Assembly (NCBI GenBank): GCA_029212885.1
Contig: JARGPC010000002.1
Coordinates: 290,474 to 354,473 of the forward strand
Reading direction: 5' to 3'
Source of the DNA: Coxiellaceae bacterium
GTDB taxonomy: Bacteria; Pseudomonadota; Gammaproteobacteria; Coxiellales; Coxiellaceae
Length of the DNA: 64,000 bases
Shown here: positions 16,699-25,219 of the stretch, piece by piece
Numbering within the stretch: the first letter of the stretch is position 1
Layout of the letters: every line of letters begins with the position of its first letter
Translations under genes and position numbers: made by a program
Notes under the pieces: model-generated
Seen by the model: only the letters and a program-made list of their open reading frames with translations
The model's database searches: none
Told to the model about the DNA's origin: nothing

Positions 16699-17523
16699 TT
16701 ACCCAGTTCCACCAGGTCCGGCTGACATTGCAGGTGTTGAGCTTGATGCGTTAGCTTTGTCACCTAGGCTTGCTTGATGGCCGTCTGCGCCTACTTGAGA
16801 GCTGGTATCGGCTTGTTCTGTATCGCGATCAGAAGTTGAGGTGGTGGCTGGTTTGGTTGGGTCATTGGATTTGGGAGGGCTATCACCTCTAGCTCTTTCA
16901 CTAACAGGTTTGCCATCAGTTTCCCCGGTGCTTCCTGTTCCGCCGCCTTGTCCTTGTCCTGCGCCTGATGTGCGCTCTTCGCCATCAGCCTGCTTACCTT
17001 TTTCTTTTTGTTTGTCCTCCTCGGCTGTATCGCTCTGGGGGTTTTGTTCGGCTGTGCTGTCGGCAGCATCGGTGTCTTTGGCTTTGGCTGACTGCTGGGG
17101 TTGTTTATTTTCTTTGATGCCAAAGGTTTGTTTGACAGCGCTTGAGAATGCTTCCCCAAAACTTTGGCCTTTACCGTCTTTGCCACCTTTAAACATATTG
17201 TAAATGGTTTTAGCTAATATTTTTGTGGCTAGGTCTTCAGATTTTTTTTGCTTTTCAGGTTCTTTTTTGGGATTAAGCATGGCAATGAGTATTTTCAAAA
17301 ACATAGACTGTTGTTGTTTAGGTAATTTCTTCTCAGCCTGTTGTTCAGGTATTTTTTCGTCTTTTTTTCCGCTATCGCCAGCAGGAGCGGCTGTTGGTGT
17401 TTTTGAATCAGTTGCCCCGGTACTGGCTTCGCCACCGGATGCGCCAGAAGGTCCGCTGCCGGTGCCACCTGTTCCTGGGCTGCCGCCTGGTGCTGCTCCA
17501 TCTCCTGGGTTCATATTCTGCAT
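16699..17523 (-). CDS. Low-complexity Gly/Pro/Gln-rich protein (cluster member 3)
   Basis: Unrecognised 274-residue protein of low complexity. The Gly/Pro/Ser-rich N-terminus (DGAAPGGSPGTGGTGSGPSG) is followed by a Lys/Gln segment, a short amphipathic helix (SMFLKILIAMLNP, residues 73-85) and a helix-forming middle (EDLATKILAKTIYNMFKGG; SFGEAFSSAVKQTFGIKENK). A long acidic/Gly-rich disordered tail ends in PAMSAGPGGTG. No signal peptide. A better-spaced AGGA suggests the second ATG at 17514 may be the true start. Last of three adjacent similarly built minus-strand genes; it lies 73 bp before mccB and may be co-transcribed with it. Confidence 0.6.
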   Translation of the reverse strand: MQNMNPGDGAAPGGSPGTGGTGSGPSGASGGEASTGATDSKTPTAAPAGDSGKKDEKIPEQQAEKKLPKQQQSMFLKILIAMLNPKKEPEKQKKSEDLATKILAKTIYNMFKGGKDGKGQSFGEAFSSAVKQTFGIKENKQPQQSAKAKDTDAADSTAEQNPQSDTAEEDKQKEKGKQADGEERTSGAGQGQGGGTGSTGETDGKPVSERARGDSPPKSNDPTKPATTSTSDRDTEQADTSSQVGADGHQASLGDKANASSSTPAMSAGPGGTG

Positions 17524-17575
17524 TCCTGATTAAAAGTTTTTGATGTTATTGAGTATATCATTAAATTTACCTGGT

Positions 17576-18196
17576 TTATTTGCTTGGTTCAATTGCTAGA
17601 GGTGGTTTTATTGCTGCTGCGCTAGCGGCGACATCAGCACCTTTGCCGATGGCGCTTACGCCAGCATGATGGCTGGCTTGTGTATCGTTACGTTCATCTA
17701 CATCTTTGGCTCTTCCGGGCGTTGGTCGAGGCGCTAAGCTTGGGTTTTGTGTGTTCGCGCTAATTACTCCAGCCGTAGGGCGTTGGCTATTGAGTGTTTG
17801 TTGGTTGGTATTCAAGGGTTGGCCTTGGCGTAATTGTTGCTGCTGATCTTGTGTCACGTCATTACCAGCAGTTAGTACGCGTTGCATTTGCGGTGCGAGT
17901 TGTTTTGGCATTTGAGGCATCATTTTTGCCACCTGAGCTAGCTGTTGTTGCATCATGGGGTTATTTCCTCTACCGTTTAAGCACTTACGCATAACAGCTA
18001 TTAGCTTTAATAAGCTACCCATCGGATCAGGCTTTGGTTGGGGGCTATTTTTTTGCTGTTGCTGTTTGTCTTCTATCAACTGTTTTACCTGTTCCTGCAG
18101 CTTGTCTAGCTCCTTATTAGCTTTTTTCACGGATTGCGGTTTCGGCGTTGGTGTCAGCGCTGGAGTAGGAGTGGTTGGTCGGATGTTTCGGCCCAT
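17576..18196 (-). CDS. Low-complexity Pro/Gln-rich protein (cluster member 2)
   Basis: Unrecognised 206-residue protein. A Pro/Thr-rich N-terminus (PTTPTPALTPTPKPQ) leads into a coiled-coil-like helix (NKELDKLQEQVKQLIEDKQQ, about residues 27-46). A short hydrophobic helix follows (DPMGSLLKLIAVMRKCLN, 57-74), then a Met/Gln-rich stretch (MMQQQLAQVAKMMPQMPKQL). The tail is disordered and ends DVAASAAAIKPP. The layout (disordered N-terminus, SLLKLI-type helix near residue 60, disordered tail) parallels both neighbours. AAGGTGAG precedes the ATG. No signal peptide; function unknown. Confidence 0.6.
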   Translation of the reverse strand: MGRNIRPTTPTPALTPTPKPQSVKKANKELDKLQEQVKQLIEDKQQQQKNSPQPKPDPMGSLLKLIAVMRKCLNGRGNNPMMQQQLAQVAKMMPQMPKQLAPQMQRVLTAGNDVTQDQQQQLRQGQPLNTNQQTLNSQRPTAGVISANTQNPSLAPRPTPGRAKDVDERNDTQASHHAGVSAIGKGADVAASAAAIKPPLAIEPSK

Positions 18197-18286
18197 TTAA
18201 TGCTCACCTTTTTCAATTATATCAATCCAAACTATTACCATAAGGTACCCAGATTAACAAATGCTTAAGGGTTTTGTGGTGTCTTG

Positions 18287-19390
18287 TTAATTGAGGCTTG
18301 GTGGGGAGCTGTCTGCTTGCTGAGTTGGTGGGTTAGCACCTGTAGAAGCTCTATCGGAAACTAAGTTACGTTGCCCCATTGGTTGCATTTCAATGCCGGG
18401 GCCATCGGGGGCGGTTCTATCACTCGCGTCATCATGTCCTGGGGGTTGGTCTTGCCCAGCTGTAGATGAAGAGGTTATAGAGGTTGGGTCAGCTACGTTT
18501 ACTTGAGTGGGTTCTTTTGCTTCGTGATCTAATGTTCTTTCTGGTTTAGCTTCGGGTTCTGGTTGTGGTGCAGCATTCGGGTCGGTTGAGGCGGAGGTGA
18601 TTCTTGTTGGGTCGGTCTCTAAGTCAGTGGCGGGTTTTTGTGTGTCGTCGGCTTTGCTGCCCTTTATCTTATCAACTGCTTTTTCTATTCCTTTTTTGAT
18701 TAACTGACCGATGCCTAATAGTCCTCTTACTGTACCGCCCACAACAGCACCTACGACAGCGCCAGCTACGGGACCTAATACAGCAGCGGTTAAACCGCCT
18801 GTAGCTAACGCGAAGCCGGCAGAAATTTTGCCACATGCGCCCATGTCTTTCATTTTTCCAACCATTGTACTTATACCTGCAGCGGTAGGGTTTGTGCTGG
18901 ACATGACTGATAATGCATCTTTCATTAGGCTTGCGCTTTTGGAGCCTTCTTTACCGGCATTGGGGCCTGGTTGATGTTTGTTAACAAAGTCATGAGCTTT
19001 ACCGGCAAGTTTTTGAATGGATTTTGGAAAGGGGCTATTTGCACCTTTGGCAAACGCGAGGCTTTTTTGCAGGTTGGCGTGGGTATCTTTTGCCATTGGT
19101 TTACCTTCAAGAACTGCCTGTGCTGTACCTTCTTCTATGATGGCATTCAGTAGCTTCATCAGTCCTTTTGTTTCTTTGGAAGCATTAGGTTGACTCTGTT
19201 TCTTCTGAAGCTCTTCGAGTAGTTTAACTAAAGGATTTTCATTAGGTTTCGGGGTTGGAGCTTTAGAGCCAGTCGGTGATGCTTTAAATCGTTCCGCGGC
19301 GGCTTTTCTGTGCTCTGCGAGACTTGCAGCACTGCTGCCAGATGCTGCGCCAGCAGTAGGTTTAGGTGTTGGTGGTGTTGCCTTAGGCAT
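18287..19390 (-). CDS. Low-complexity protein with glycine-zipper membrane segment (cluster member 1)
   Basis: Unrecognised 367-residue protein. The Pro/Ala-rich N-terminus (PKATPPTPKPTAGAASGSS) is followed by NPLVKLLEELQKKQ (residues 52-65), like the short helix of the two downstream genes. A helical region follows, then a long Gly/Ala zipper (GFALATGGLTAAVLGPVAG, continuing AVVGAVVGGTVRGLLGIG, residues 192-228) that could insert in a membrane. A basic amphipathic stretch (LIKKGIEKAVDKIKGSK) comes next, and a disordered acidic Pro-rich tail of about 120 residues. Zippers of this kind occur in pore-forming and membrane-inserting proteins. GGAG lies 8 bases before ATG. Disordered ends plus a membrane helix would suit a translocated protein; that is inference. 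Confidence 0.65.
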   Translation of the reverse strand: MPKATPPTPKPTAGAASGSSAASLAEHRKAAAERFKASPTGSKAPTPKPNENPLVKLLEELQKKQSQPNASKETKGLMKLLNAIIEEGTAQAVLEGKPMAKDTHANLQKSLAFAKGANSPFPKSIQKLAGKAHDFVNKHQPGPNAGKEGSKSASLMKDALSVMSSTNPTAAGISTMVGKMKDMGACGKISAGFALATGGLTAAVLGPVAGAVVGAVVGGTVRGLLGIGQLIKKGIEKAVDKIKGSKADDTQKPATDLETDPTRITSASTDPNAAPQPEPEAKPERTLDHEAKEPTQVNVADPTSITSSSTAGQDQPPGHDDASDRTAPDGPGIEMQPMGQRNLVSDRASTGANPPTQQADSSPPSLN

Positions 19391-19568
19391 TAATTTACTC
19401 CAAATATTGCGTGTTTTGTTAGATATCAGCGAAAAAAATATAAAACTGCTTAATCAGTTGTTTACTTAATTACTACTTATTATCTAGTACCCTAGACTTA
19501 TAGAATATAGGTAATAGATTAACTGAACCTTAAGTGAAAATGGGGGTTGGTTAACCAATTCCCTTTAT

Positions 19569-20750
19569 TTATACCGTAATAGCTAACGCTACCGCTTCAC
19601 CGCCACCAATGCATAAAGAGGCAATGCCGCGATGTAACCCTAAACGTCTAAGTGCATAAATTAAGGTGACTAATAAGCGAGCACCAGAGGCGCCGATCGG
19701 ATGTCCCAATGCGCAAGCACCACCACAGACATTGATCTTGTCCGGGGCGATTTGCAGTTGTTGCTGGGTAACTAAAGTCACTACTGCAAAGGCTTCGTTG
19801 ATCTCATATAAGTCCACATCGTTGACCTGCCAATCGAGCTGCTTTAATAAGCTTTCAATCGCACCCGCTGGGGCGGTGGTGAACCAACAAGGCTCTTGCG
19901 CATATTGGCTGTGACCGACAATGGTAGCCAGAATCGGCAGATTTAATTGCTCGGCTTGCGATTGACGCATTAACATCACCGCCGCCGCACCATCTGAAAT
20001 CGAACTGGCATTAGCAGCCGTAACAGTGCCGTCTTTACCAAACGCAGGCTTTAATTGCGGGATCTTTTCAGGGCGTGCATTCTGTGGGCCTTCATCTTGC
20101 GTCACTGTCGCTTCTTTTTTGCCTTGCTTAACGGTGATCGCTGCTATCTCATCGTCAAATAAACCTTTATCACTGGCTTGCTTGGCAAGATCCAGCGAAC
20201 GAATTGTCCAGTCATCCTGGTTTTGACGGCTAATGTCATATTTGGCGGCGCACTTGTCAGCAAACGTTCCCATTAAACAACCGCGATCATAAGCGTCTTC
20301 TAAACCATCTAAAAACATATGGTCATATATCTTGTCATGACCCATACGCTTACCAAAACGATGATTAGGTAAAAGGTAAGGCGACATCGACATGCACTCC
20401 ATACCGCCAGCAATCGCAATATCATCACTGCCTGCAACTATTGCATCGTGTGCCATCATTACCGCTTTTAAGCCTGAGCCACACATCTTATTAATGGTGG
20501 TGCAACCTGTCGCATACGGTAGGCCAGCACCAATCGCTGCTTGCCGTGCCGGCGCTTGGCCTTGACCTGCTTGTAATACGCAACCCATTAACGCTTCATC
20601 TACTTGTTCTGGGTTTACGCCATTAGCTTGTTCTAAACAGCCTTTGATGGCAGCCGCGCCTAAGTCAGCAGCGGGGGTGGTTTTGAAGGCGCCACCGAAG
20701 CTACCCATGGCAGTGCGTTTGGCCGCGACGATTACGATTGGATCAGTCAT
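19569..20750 (-). CDS. atoB: Acetyl-CoA C-acetyltransferase (thiolase II)
   Basis: A 393-residue thiolase that condenses or cleaves acetoacetyl-CoA. Catalytic residues: C90 in INKMCGSGLKAVMMAHDAI, H350 in CALGHPIGASGARLL, and C380 in SLCIGGGEAVA. Length is typical of the biosynthetic/AtoB type. In leucine catabolism it would split the acetoacetate-derived CoA ester; it also links to polyhydroxybutyrate or mevalonate metabolism, but no gene for those is present. It sits between isovaleryl-CoA dehydrogenase and the low-complexity cluster. The symbol marks the functional class. Confidence 0.9.
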   Translation of the reverse strand: MTDPIVIVAAKRTAMGSFGGAFKTTPAADLGAAAIKGCLEQANGVNPEQVDEALMGCVLQAGQGQAPARQAAIGAGLPYATGCTTINKMCGSGLKAVMMAHDAIVAGSDDIAIAGGMECMSMSPYLLPNHRFGKRMGHDKIYDHMFLDGLEDAYDRGCLMGTFADKCAAKYDISRQNQDDWTIRSLDLAKQASDKGLFDDEIAAITVKQGKKEATVTQDEGPQNARPEKIPQLKPAFGKDGTVTAANASSISDGAAAVMLMRQSQAEQLNLPILATIVGHSQYAQEPCWFTTAPAGAIESLLKQLDWQVNDVDLYEINEAFAVVTLVTQQQLQIAPDKINVCGGACALGHPIGASGARLLVTLIYALRRLGLHRGIASLCIGGGEAVALAITV

Positions 20751-20787
20751 ATACTTTCCTTATCATTATGCTTGCATAAATATTGTT

Positions 20788-20885
20788 ATCAAGGTGCACA
20801 GCGCGCCTCTTTTACTTCATGGCTCGCTCCGCTCCGCTTCACTGCGCTTTTACTTCCGTAAAAGAGGCACCCTATACACCTTGAT
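20788..20885. repeat. MITE-like palindromic element, complete copy
   Basis: A 98-bp element whose ends are inverted copies of ATCAAGGTG(C/T)A(C/T)AG. The terminal 28 bases match the inverted right end at about 23 positions. The interior carries an unpaired GCTCGCTCCGCTCCGCTTCA arm. It lies between the thiolase and isovaleryl-CoA dehydrogenase genes. A second copy, interrupted by a REP, is at 26008-26165. It is too small to encode a transposase. Confidence 0.75.
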
Positions 20886-20925
20886 ATCACAGTCCAGCTT
20901 TGTTGCAGCTGTTTTGTTTATACGA

Positions 20926-22086
20926 TTATATTGTCGCTTTAAATAGCTCGCGGCCAATTAACATGCGGCGAATCTCCGAGGTGCCCGCGCCAATTTCATA
21001 TAGCTTGGCATCACGCAATAAACGACCAGCATCAAACTCATTAATATAACCATTGCCACCCAGTAATTGAATTGCATCCAGTGCCATCTGCGTAGCACGC
21101 TCCGAGGTAAATAAAATCAATGCCGCCGAGTCTTGTTGCGTTATCGTGCCTTCATCACACGCTTGCGCGGTGTGGTATAAATAACTGCGACACGCATTAA
21201 ACGTCGCATACATATCTGCCACCTTGCCTTGCACCAACTGAAACTCACCAATCGCTTGGCCAAATTGCTTGCGCTCATGGATATACGGCATCACAATATC
21301 TAAACAGGCATGCATAATACCAACCGGGCCAGCAGCTAAAATAAGCCGCTCATAATCCAAGCCGCTCATTAACACCTTTACACCTTTATTTAGTTCGTAA
21401 AGGATTTGGCTTTTATCCACCTTGCAGTTTTCAAATACCAGTTCACAAGTATCTGAACCACGCATGCCTAATTTGTCGAGCTTTTGTGCTGTGCTAAATC
21501 CAGCCATGCCTTTTTCTATAATAAAGGTAGTAATACCATGTGAGCCTTTATCTGGATCAGTCTTTGCATACACCACTAAAGTATCAGCTTCAGGACCATT
21601 GGTGATCCACATCTTGCTGCCGTTGAGAAGATAATGATCACCTTTATCCTCGGCGCGCAAACGCATGCTGACAACATCCGAACCCGAGTTAGGCTCGCTC
21701 ATTGCCAGCGCGCCGACATGCTCACCGCTGACCAGTTTAGGAATATATTTTTGTTTTTGCTCATCTGTACCAAAACGATGCAGTTGATTAATGCATAAAT
21801 TAGAATGCGCACCATAACTTAAGCCGACTGAGCCTGAAGCACGTGAGATTTCTTCCATTACCAGCGCATGGGCTAAATAACCCATATTGACGCCGCCATA
21901 CGCTTCATCAACTGTAATGCCATGCAGGCCCATTTCCCCAAGCTTTGGCCATAATTGACGCGGAAACTGATTGCTTTGATCAATTTCTGCCGCCATGGGT
22001 GCGATTTCTTGTTGTGCAAATTGTCTTACGCTGTCACGTAGCATCTGGTACGTTTCATCGAACTTAAAACTTAAACCTATATCCAT
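20926..22086 (-). CDS. ivd: Isovaleryl-CoA dehydrogenase
   Basis: A 386-residue acyl-CoA dehydrogenase that oxidises isovaleryl-CoA to 3-methylcrotonyl-CoA with FAD. Motifs: [37 protein letters not shown] and the C-terminal [20 protein letters not shown]-type block (here [20 protein letters not shown]). The catalytic Glu is E246 in [11 protein letters not shown], the position used by isovaleryl-CoA and long-chain dehydrogenases; other short-chain members carry it near the C-terminus. That placement and the adjacent mcc genes make the assignment firm. Equivalent to liuA; first gene of the cluster in transcription order. Confidence 0.92.
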   Translation of the reverse strand: MDIGLSFKFDETYQMLRDSVRQFAQQEIAPMAAEIDQSNQFPRQLWPKLGEMGLHGITVDEAYGGVNMGYLAHALVMEEISRASGSVGLSYGAHSNLCINQLHRFGTDEQKQKYIPKLVSGEHVGALAMSEPNSGSDVVSMRLRAEDKGDHYLLNGSKMWITNGPEADTLVVYAKTDPDKGSHGITTFIIEKGMAGFSTAQKLDKLGMRGSDTCELVFENCKVDKSQILYELNKGVKVLMSGLDYERLILAAGPVGIMHACLDIVMPYIHERKQFGQAIGEFQLVQGKVADMYATFNACRSYLYHTAQACDEGTITQQDSAALILFTSERATQMALDAIQLLGGNGYINEFDAGRLLRDAKLYEIGAGTSEIRRMLIGRELFKATI

Positions 22087-22200
22087 TGTCTTCTCACAGT
22101 ACTGTAAAAAACTGAAACTGTGGGTATAATACTACACCATTAGGTGTTTCGCACTTGCTGTGTGATCACCACTGACAGTCAACCATAAAAGGATTGCATT

Positions 22201-22887
22201 ATGCCTGTGCACGTATCAAGACCGTTCACTTTTGCATTTGAGTTAGAAGACTACCGACAAATGTTCGACTTGACTGATCAGGATTTAGAAAAAGCCATTT
22301 TGGATTACCCAGCCGGGTTTTCCAGTTTTAATGCGGAAATGCATCGTTTAGGTCACACGGTGATTAGTGCCGATCCTTTTTATGGCTTGCAGCCTAACGA
22401 TATGCTCAATCGTATTGATAACCAGTTAGTGGGTTTAGAAGAGCATTTTGATGAGCATAAGCATACCCTCGAAGAAGATCGTACGCTGAATAATTTATTA
22501 AACGAAGCACGTGATGCATCGAAAATATTTTTTGATGACTACCTCATGGGCCGACAACAAGAGCGCTATCAAGAAGCTCGCATGCCTGGCTTGCCCTACG
22601 AAGACCATGCGTTTGATATGGTGTTGTCATCGCATTGGTTGTTTAGCGACCACCCGGACAGCTATTACCAAATGCAAACCGTTAAGGAAATGTTGCGCGT
22701 TGGTGGTGAGGTGCGTATTTTTCCTGTGTTGGATCATACTGGTGAGGTATCTCCCAGTCTTGGGCCGCTGATGATACAGCTGCAACAAGAAGACATTGGT
22801 GTTGAGGTGCGTGAAGTTAAATTTGCCTTACAACAACAAGGCAATGCCATGCTGCGTGTATGGGCTAAAGAGTGTAAGGTAAGTTAG
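22201..22887 (+). CDS. SAM-dependent methyltransferase-like protein
   Basis: A 228-residue protein resembling a widespread but little-studied group of methyltransferase-like proteins. Visible features: LDYPAGFSSFNAEMHRLG (motif-I-like loop; the usual GGP is YPAG here), TVISADPFY, LPYEDHAFDMVLSSHWLFSD (post-motif strand) and VKEMLRVGGEVRIFPVLD. The glycine-rich SAM loop is weak, so catalysis is unproven. AAAGGATTGCATT precedes the ATG. The pyrD start codon follows its stop with no gap, so the two are co-translated. Divergent from ivd. Confidence 0.7.
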   Translation: MPVHVSRPFTFAFELEDYRQMFDLTDQDLEKAILDYPAGFSSFNAEMHRLGHTVISADPFYGLQPNDMLNRIDNQLVGLEEHFDEHKHTLEEDRTLNNLLNEARDASKIFFDDYLMGRQQERYQEARMPGLPYEDHAFDMVLSSHWLFSDHPDSYYQMQTVKEMLRVGGEVRIFPVLDHTGEVSPSLGPLMIQLQQEDIGVEVREVKFALQQQGNAMLRVWAKECKVS

Positions 22888-23895
22888 TTGTATTCATTAT
22901 TCCGCCCGTTATTATTTCGTTTGTCTCCTGACAATGCACATCATTTGACGATCAGTTGTTTAAAATATTTACCCTTGTGGTTGTGTCGTCGTTTACAGCG
23001 AAAAACGATTCATAAACCCGTTGAATTATTTGGTTTGCGATTCAATAATGCTATTGGCTTAGCGGCAGGCTTTGATAAAGATGGTGAAGCCATCGATGCA
23101 CTATTAGCGATGGGCTTTGGTTTTATCGAAGTAGGGGCTGTTACCCCTAAGCCACAACCCGGTAACCCGCGCCCTCATGTGAAGCGTTATGTTGAGCATG
23201 AAAATGTAGTCAATGCTTGTGGTTTTAATAATAAAGGTGTCGATCACTTAGTTCAACGTTTAAAAGCGCGTCAATTGCCCGGTATTGTGGGGGTGAATAT
23301 TGGTAAGAATAAAGATACGCCGAATGATAAAGCCGTTGAGGATTATCGCATTTGTTTGCAACGCGTATACGCTTATGCTGATTTTGTGACGATTAATGTC
23401 TCATCACCCAACACGCAAAACCTACGTGATATTCAGCAACAAGATATGCTTGATCAATTGCTAGCTGAATTAACCGCAGAAGCAGAAAAGCTGCAACAGC
23501 AACATAATAAAAAAACACCGTTGCTGGTTAAAGTGTCACCCGATTTAACCAATCAAGAGATCAGTGATATTGCCGCGTGTTTATTGCGTCATTCTATTGA
23601 TGGGGTGATTGCTACAAATACAACGTTGCAACATTCGTGTCAGCCTGGTTTGGCTGAGCAAAATCTCCCTGGCGGCCTATCGGGACCAGCTGTGTGTAAA
23701 TTATCACGCCATGTATTGCAGCAATTGCAGTCTGAATTACAAGGCAAGTTGCCGATTATCTCTGTGGGTGGTATCGATTCGGTGGAGGAGGCGCAGTGGC
23801 GATTAGAGCATGGGGCTTCGTTAGTGCAAGTCTATACAGCGTTGATATTTAAAGGTCTTGGGCTGGTGCGTCAGATTGCACAGCGGCTTGGCTGA
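22888..23895 (+). CDS. pyrD: Dihydroorotate dehydrogenase (quinone), class 2
   Basis: A 335-residue membrane-associated flavoprotein that oxidises dihydroorotate to orotate with quinone in pyrimidine synthesis. The N-terminal amphipathic segment (MYSLFRPLLFRLSPDNAHHL) is the class 2 membrane-binding part. GLAAGFDKDGEAIDALLAMG, EVGAVTPKPQPGNPRPH, and NVSSPNTQNLR with the class 2 catalytic Ser follow, then ISVGGIDSVEEAQWRLEHGA for FMN phosphate. The start is TTG at 22888, directly after the upstream TAG, with AAGGTAAG inside the preceding gene as ribosome binding site. Confidence 0.95.
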   Translation: MYSLFRPLLFRLSPDNAHHLTISCLKYLPLWLCRRLQRKTIHKPVELFGLRFNNAIGLAAGFDKDGEAIDALLAMGFGFIEVGAVTPKPQPGNPRPHVKRYVEHENVVNACGFNNKGVDHLVQRLKARQLPGIVGVNIGKNKDTPNDKAVEDYRICLQRVYAYADFVTINVSSPNTQNLRDIQQQDMLDQLLAELTAEAEKLQQQHNKKTPLLVKVSPDLTNQEISDIAACLLRHSIDGVIATNTTLQHSCQPGLAEQNLPGGLSGPAVCKLSRHVLQQLQSELQGKLPIISVGGIDSVEEAQWRLEHGASLVQVYTALIFKGLGLVRQIAQRLG

Positions 23896-23943
23896 TTTTT
23901 TTATTTAATGTATGCCAGCTGTGCGAAAGCAGGAATCTATATA

Positions 23944-23972
23944 TATGGATCCCGGATCAAGTCCGGGATGGC
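23944..23972. repeat. REP half-element overlapping the kinase 3' end
   Basis: ATGGATCCCGGATCAAGTCC and GGGATGGC form one REP stem. Read on the minus strand, it supplies the last codons and the TGA stop of the histidine kinase gene (ending PPSRT). Confidence 0.8.
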
Positions 23973-25219
23973 GGGGTGGTGAGTTCAATCGTGACGCATA
24001 AACCGCTAGTAGAAAGATTAGATAAGGTAATTGTGCCTTGATGTTGTTGGATAATATTTTTCGCTATTACCAAACCAAGACCTGTGCCACCAGTGGCTTT
24101 ATTGCGTGAAGATTCCACGCGATAAAATGGTTGAAACACACGTAGCTGCTCGTTTTCTGGTATGCCTGGCCCTTGGTCTGTGATTTTAATAACAATAGAC
24201 TTATCAGATTGATTCAAACTTACTTTTGCCACTTCGCCATATTTAATTGCATTGTCAATAATATTAGCAATGGTTCTGCGTAGCGCTTGCATTTGACCGG
24301 TGTATGTAAGGTGTTTTAAGTCGGTGTTTAATGTGCAGTCTTGACCTGCATCTTGGCGCTCAATGCAAAGTGTATCGAGCATTGCTACCATATCAAAGTG
24401 TGATGCTGGCTCATCCGATTCTGATTGCACAAACTCTAAAACACCTTTAATCATAATCTCCATTTCATCGAGATCTTTTAATACTTTGACTTGCTGCTCA
24501 CCTTGTAAATTTTCTGCTCGTAAACGCAAGCGGGTAATAGGGGTGCGTAAATCATGTGAGATAGCCGCTAACATTTGCGTACGATCATTCAGTAGTTGTG
24601 TAATGCGCGCTGACATGTGATTAATCGCCTCGGAAATGGGGGCGATTTCATCGTTGCCGACAGTCAATACCTGCAGTGGGTAATTGCCTTGGCTCAGTTT
24701 GTCGGTTAGTTGCTTTAAATGTTTAATCGGCTTGCTGAAGTCATACACTACCCAGTAACAGAAAACGATATAAATGACTGCCAAAATAATTAAAATCCAA
24801 AAATCGAGCTGCAAATACGCATGTTGCAGTTGATCCGGTCTAAAGCGAACCACTAGCCAGCGTTGTTGATCATTTAGCTGTGGCCGGGTAAATGCAATAC
24901 TAAAACTGTTTTTGTTGGGGTGTTTTTTTAGCCACTGTTTTAATGTGGGATCTATGGTGGCGGTAATTTGTTTGCTGTTGCTTGCTGGTGTTGATGATGG
25001 TTGGATGTGTAGTCCGGGCCGCCGTAATTGCATCGCAGCCCTTGCCCGCCCATGCTGGGTTAGCGCGTTTTGTATATGTTGCAAGGTTCGTATTTTGTGT
25101 TGTGGGGTTAATTTGCGTTTATCAACTTGTATCATGTTAATCACTAAGTAGCCGGCAAAAACAAATATCACTAACATACCAATGAATAAAATACCGAAAT
25201 TACGTTTGCTTCTATTCAT
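23957..25219 (-). CDS. Sensor histidine kinase, EnvZ/CpxA-like
   Basis: A 420-residue inner-membrane kinase. A first membrane segment lies at about residues 9-30 (GILFIGMLVIFVFAGYLV), a periplasmic domain of about 105 residues follows, and a second membrane segment at about 139-158. A HAMP domain comes next, then the phosphoacceptor H222 (AAISHDLRTPITRLRLRAE). ATPase boxes are complete: NIIDNAIKYG, DQGPGIPENE, PFYRVESSRN and GGTGLGLVIAK. The gene overlaps the upstream regulator by 8 bp, so they are co-translated. Its last codons come from a REP element. The HDLRTPITR H-box is EnvZ-like; the divergent Spy/CpxP-like gene points instead to envelope-stress sensing. Confidence 0.88.
   Translation of the reverse strand: MNRSKRNFGILFIGMLVIFVFAGYLVINMIQVDKRKLTPQHKIRTLQHIQNALTQHGRARAAMQLRRPGLHIQPSSTPASNSKQITATIDPTLKQWLKKHPNKNSFSIAFTRPQLNDQQRWLVVRFRPDQLQHAYLQLDFWILIILAVIYIVFCYWVVYDFSKPIKHLKQLTDKLSQGNYPLQVLTVGNDEIAPISEAINHMSARITQLLNDRTQMLAAISHDLRTPITRLRLRAENLQGEQQVKVLKDLDEMEIMIKGVLEFVQSESDEPASHFDMVAMLDTLCIERQDAGQDCTLNTDLKHLTYTGQMQALRRTIANIIDNAIKYGEVAKVSLNQSDKSIVIKITDQGPGIPENEQLRVFQPFYRVESSRNKATGGTGLGLVIAKNIIQQHQGTITLSNLSTSGLCVTIELTTPPSRT

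Noticed and set aside
17204-17533. Open frames on the plus strand across the low-complexity cluster (also 16841-17203 and 17794-18200).
   Set aside because: They are antisense to better-supported minus-strand genes with ribosome binding sites; their stop-free character follows from the biased composition.
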